DNA from: an uncultured Collinsella sp.
GTDB lineage: Bacteria > Actinomycetota > Coriobacteriia > Coriobacteriales > Coriobacteriaceae
Length of the DNA stretch: 15,263 bases
NCBI GenBank assembly: GCA_902479205.1
Contig: CABSNX010000022.1
Coordinates: forward strand, 1-15,263
Direction: 5' to 3'
Shown: in pieces, positions 14,728 through 15,263 of the stretch
How positions within the stretch are numbered: the first letter of the stretch is position 1
How the letters are laid out: the number at the start of each line of letters is the position of its first letter
Translations under genes and position numbers: made by a program
The notes under the pieces: generated by a model
Told to the model about the DNA's origin: nothing
Databases searched by the model: none
What the model saw: only the letters and a program-made list of their open reading frames with translations

Positions 14728-14756
14728 GGCTGCGATCCTTTCGTCTAATAACCAAA

Positions 14757-14780
14757 GGCCCGCCAAACATGTGGCGGGCC
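14757..14780 (-). terminator. Terminator-like hairpin in front of htrA
   Basis: GGCCCGCCA (14757-14765) and TGGCGGGCC (14772-14780) form a 9-bp GC-rich stem with a 6-base loop; on the minus strand it is followed by TTTGGTTATT. It can end transcripts coming from the response regulator gene. It lies only about 30 bases before the htrA start, so it may also be an htrA leader attenuator if transcription begins further upstream. Confidence 0.65.
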
Positions 14781-14809
14781 ATCATTGTTCACGTTGAGTT
14801 GTACCCCAA
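14781..14809 (-). promoter_or_regulatory. Candidate promoter of htrA
   Basis: On the minus strand TTGGGG (14804-14809), a 17-base spacer and AATGAT (14781-14786) form a modest sigma-70 type pair. Transcription would begin within the hairpin at 14757-14780, so only part of that stem would be in the transcript. Confidence 0.3.
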
Positions 14810-14898
14810 TATGCGGGCATACGTGTATGAGAACGCAATCTTTTAGGAAGGCTTAAGTTCTGTTGCAGGCCCGAAAGGAACCCGCACCTGCGTCAATA

Positions 14899-14931
14899 CC
14901 ACCACAAAGGTGCCTGTCCCCTTTGTGGTGG
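14899..14931 (-). repeat. Family 1 palindromic repeat, copy C
   Basis: Identical over all 33 bases to copy B at 4448, with 12-bp arms and the same loop. It starts 4 bases past the response regulator stop. Unlike copies A and B the minus-strand 3' flank is TATTGACG rather than a T-run, so it is a weaker terminator candidate. Confidence 0.88.
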
Positions 14932-14935
14932 AAAT

Positions 14936-15221
14936 CTAGTCCTTAAACAGATAACCCACGCCGCGGACGGTGGTGATGTGTGCCGCGATCTGCGGGCCCA
15001 CCTTGGAGCGGATGCGTCGGATGTGCACGTCGACGGTACGCGTACCGCCGCAGTACTCAAAGCCCCACACGCGGTGCAGCAGCACCTCGCGGCTGTAGGC
15101 ACGGTTGGGGTGCGTCGCCAAAAAGCTCAGCAGCGAATACTCCATCAGCGTCAGGTCGATGGGCTCGTTATCGAGCGTCACCTGGTAGGTAGCCAGGTTA
15201 ATCTCGAGGTTATCGATGTTG
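14936..15221 (-). CDS. OmpR/PhoB-family response regulator, DNA-binding domain only (5' end missing)
   Basis: About 94 genuine residues plus stop; the receiver domain lies beyond the contig edge. The visible part is the complete winged-helix output domain: the N-terminal beta sheet (NLEINLATYQVTLDNEPIDLT), the LMEYSLLSFLATHPNRAYSREVLLHRVW helices, the recognition helix RTVDVHIRRIRSKVG, and the wing ending TTVRGVGYLFKD. It binds direct-repeat promoter sites as a dimer once phosphorylated by a sensor kinase. The frame reads open to 15238, but the apparent start Met-Cys-Ile-Arg-Asp-Ser comes from adapter bases and is not real. No sensor kinase follows; the next gene downstream is htrA, past a family 1 repeat and a terminator-like hairpin. 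The kinase may be upstream in the missing sequence. Confidence 0.93.
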
Positions 15222-15263
15222 CTGTCTCTTATACACATCTGACGCTGCCGACGAATAGCCTTG
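15222..15263. other. Illumina Nextera adapter and i5 index read-through (artefact)
   Basis: CTGTCTCTTATACACATCT (15222-15240) is the reverse complement of the Tn5 mosaic end. GACGCTGCCGACGA (15241-15254) completes the Nextera read 1 adapter. The next eight bases, ATAGCCTT (15255-15262), are in the i5 index position; their complement AAGGCTAT is, from memory, Nextera index S520. The last G fits the first base of the following P5 region. This is not genomic DNA. Confidence 0.97.

Noticed and set aside
13222..14748. 508-residue open frame on the plus strand
   Set aside because: Antisense to htrA, whose catalytic triad and PDZ domain are intact. It is a shadow of GC-rich codons.
1896..14931. CRISPR array from the repeated palindromes
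   Set aside because: Copies are kilobases apart, with no regular spacers and no cas genes.
15222..15238. Met-Cys-Ile-Arg-Asp-Ser as the start of the response regulator
   Set aside because: Those codons are adapter sequence; the receiver domain is missing, so this cannot be the true start.

Overview
The window reads as a contig from a high-GC Gram-positive gut actinobacterium of the Coriobacteriia, most likely Collinsella or a close relative. This is an inference from codon use, the style of the secreted beta-helix protein, the NAD-dependent ligase and the overall gene types; no 16S or other diagnostic marker is present. Both ends are library artefacts. The last 42 bases are Illumina Nextera adapter followed by what looks like an i5 index, and the first 7 bases match the tail of the Tn5 mosaic end. 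The window is therefore probably a whole assembled contig, and the two edge genes are cut off at those points.

Layout. 1-1428 (-): N-terminal part of a large secreted beta-helix surface protein, AT-richer than the rest. 1429-1941: AT-rich intergenic region. 1942-2763 (-): Cof-type HAD phosphatase. 2987-4273 (-): MFS transporter. 4539-6897 (-): two-gene molybdenum cofactor operon, moaA followed by a MoaC-MobB fusion whose start lies 4 bases beyond the moaA stop. 7130-8167 (-): orphan protein with a PD-(D/E)XK (DUF559-like) nuclease fold. 8483-10732 (+): MATE exporter followed by a MerR/BmrR-type regulator, with a MerR-style promoter in front. 10790-13018 (-): ligA. 13267-14727 (-): membrane-anchored HtrA protease. 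14936-15221 (-): DNA-binding end of an OmpR/PhoB response regulator.

The genes form mostly separate units. The best-supported functional links are moaA with moaC-mobB (GTP to cyclic pyranopterin monophosphate, then guanine dinucleotide attachment or handling), and the MATE pump with its probable MerR activator. The response regulator next to htrA suggests envelope-stress control, but the link is only positional.

The main structure not explained by genes is two families of dispersed palindromic repeats. Family 1 is 33 bp (stem of 12 bp) with three good copies and one decayed copy, each 3' of a minus-strand gene and two with a T-run like a terminator. Family 2 is about 60-65 bp (17-19 bp arms) with three copies, two of them direct repeats flanking the nuclease-like gene. 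No transposase, CRISPR array, tRNA or rRNA was seen. I did not find a convincing new multi-gene system; the repeat families, the MoaC-MobB fusion and the nuclease-like gene deserve follow-up.
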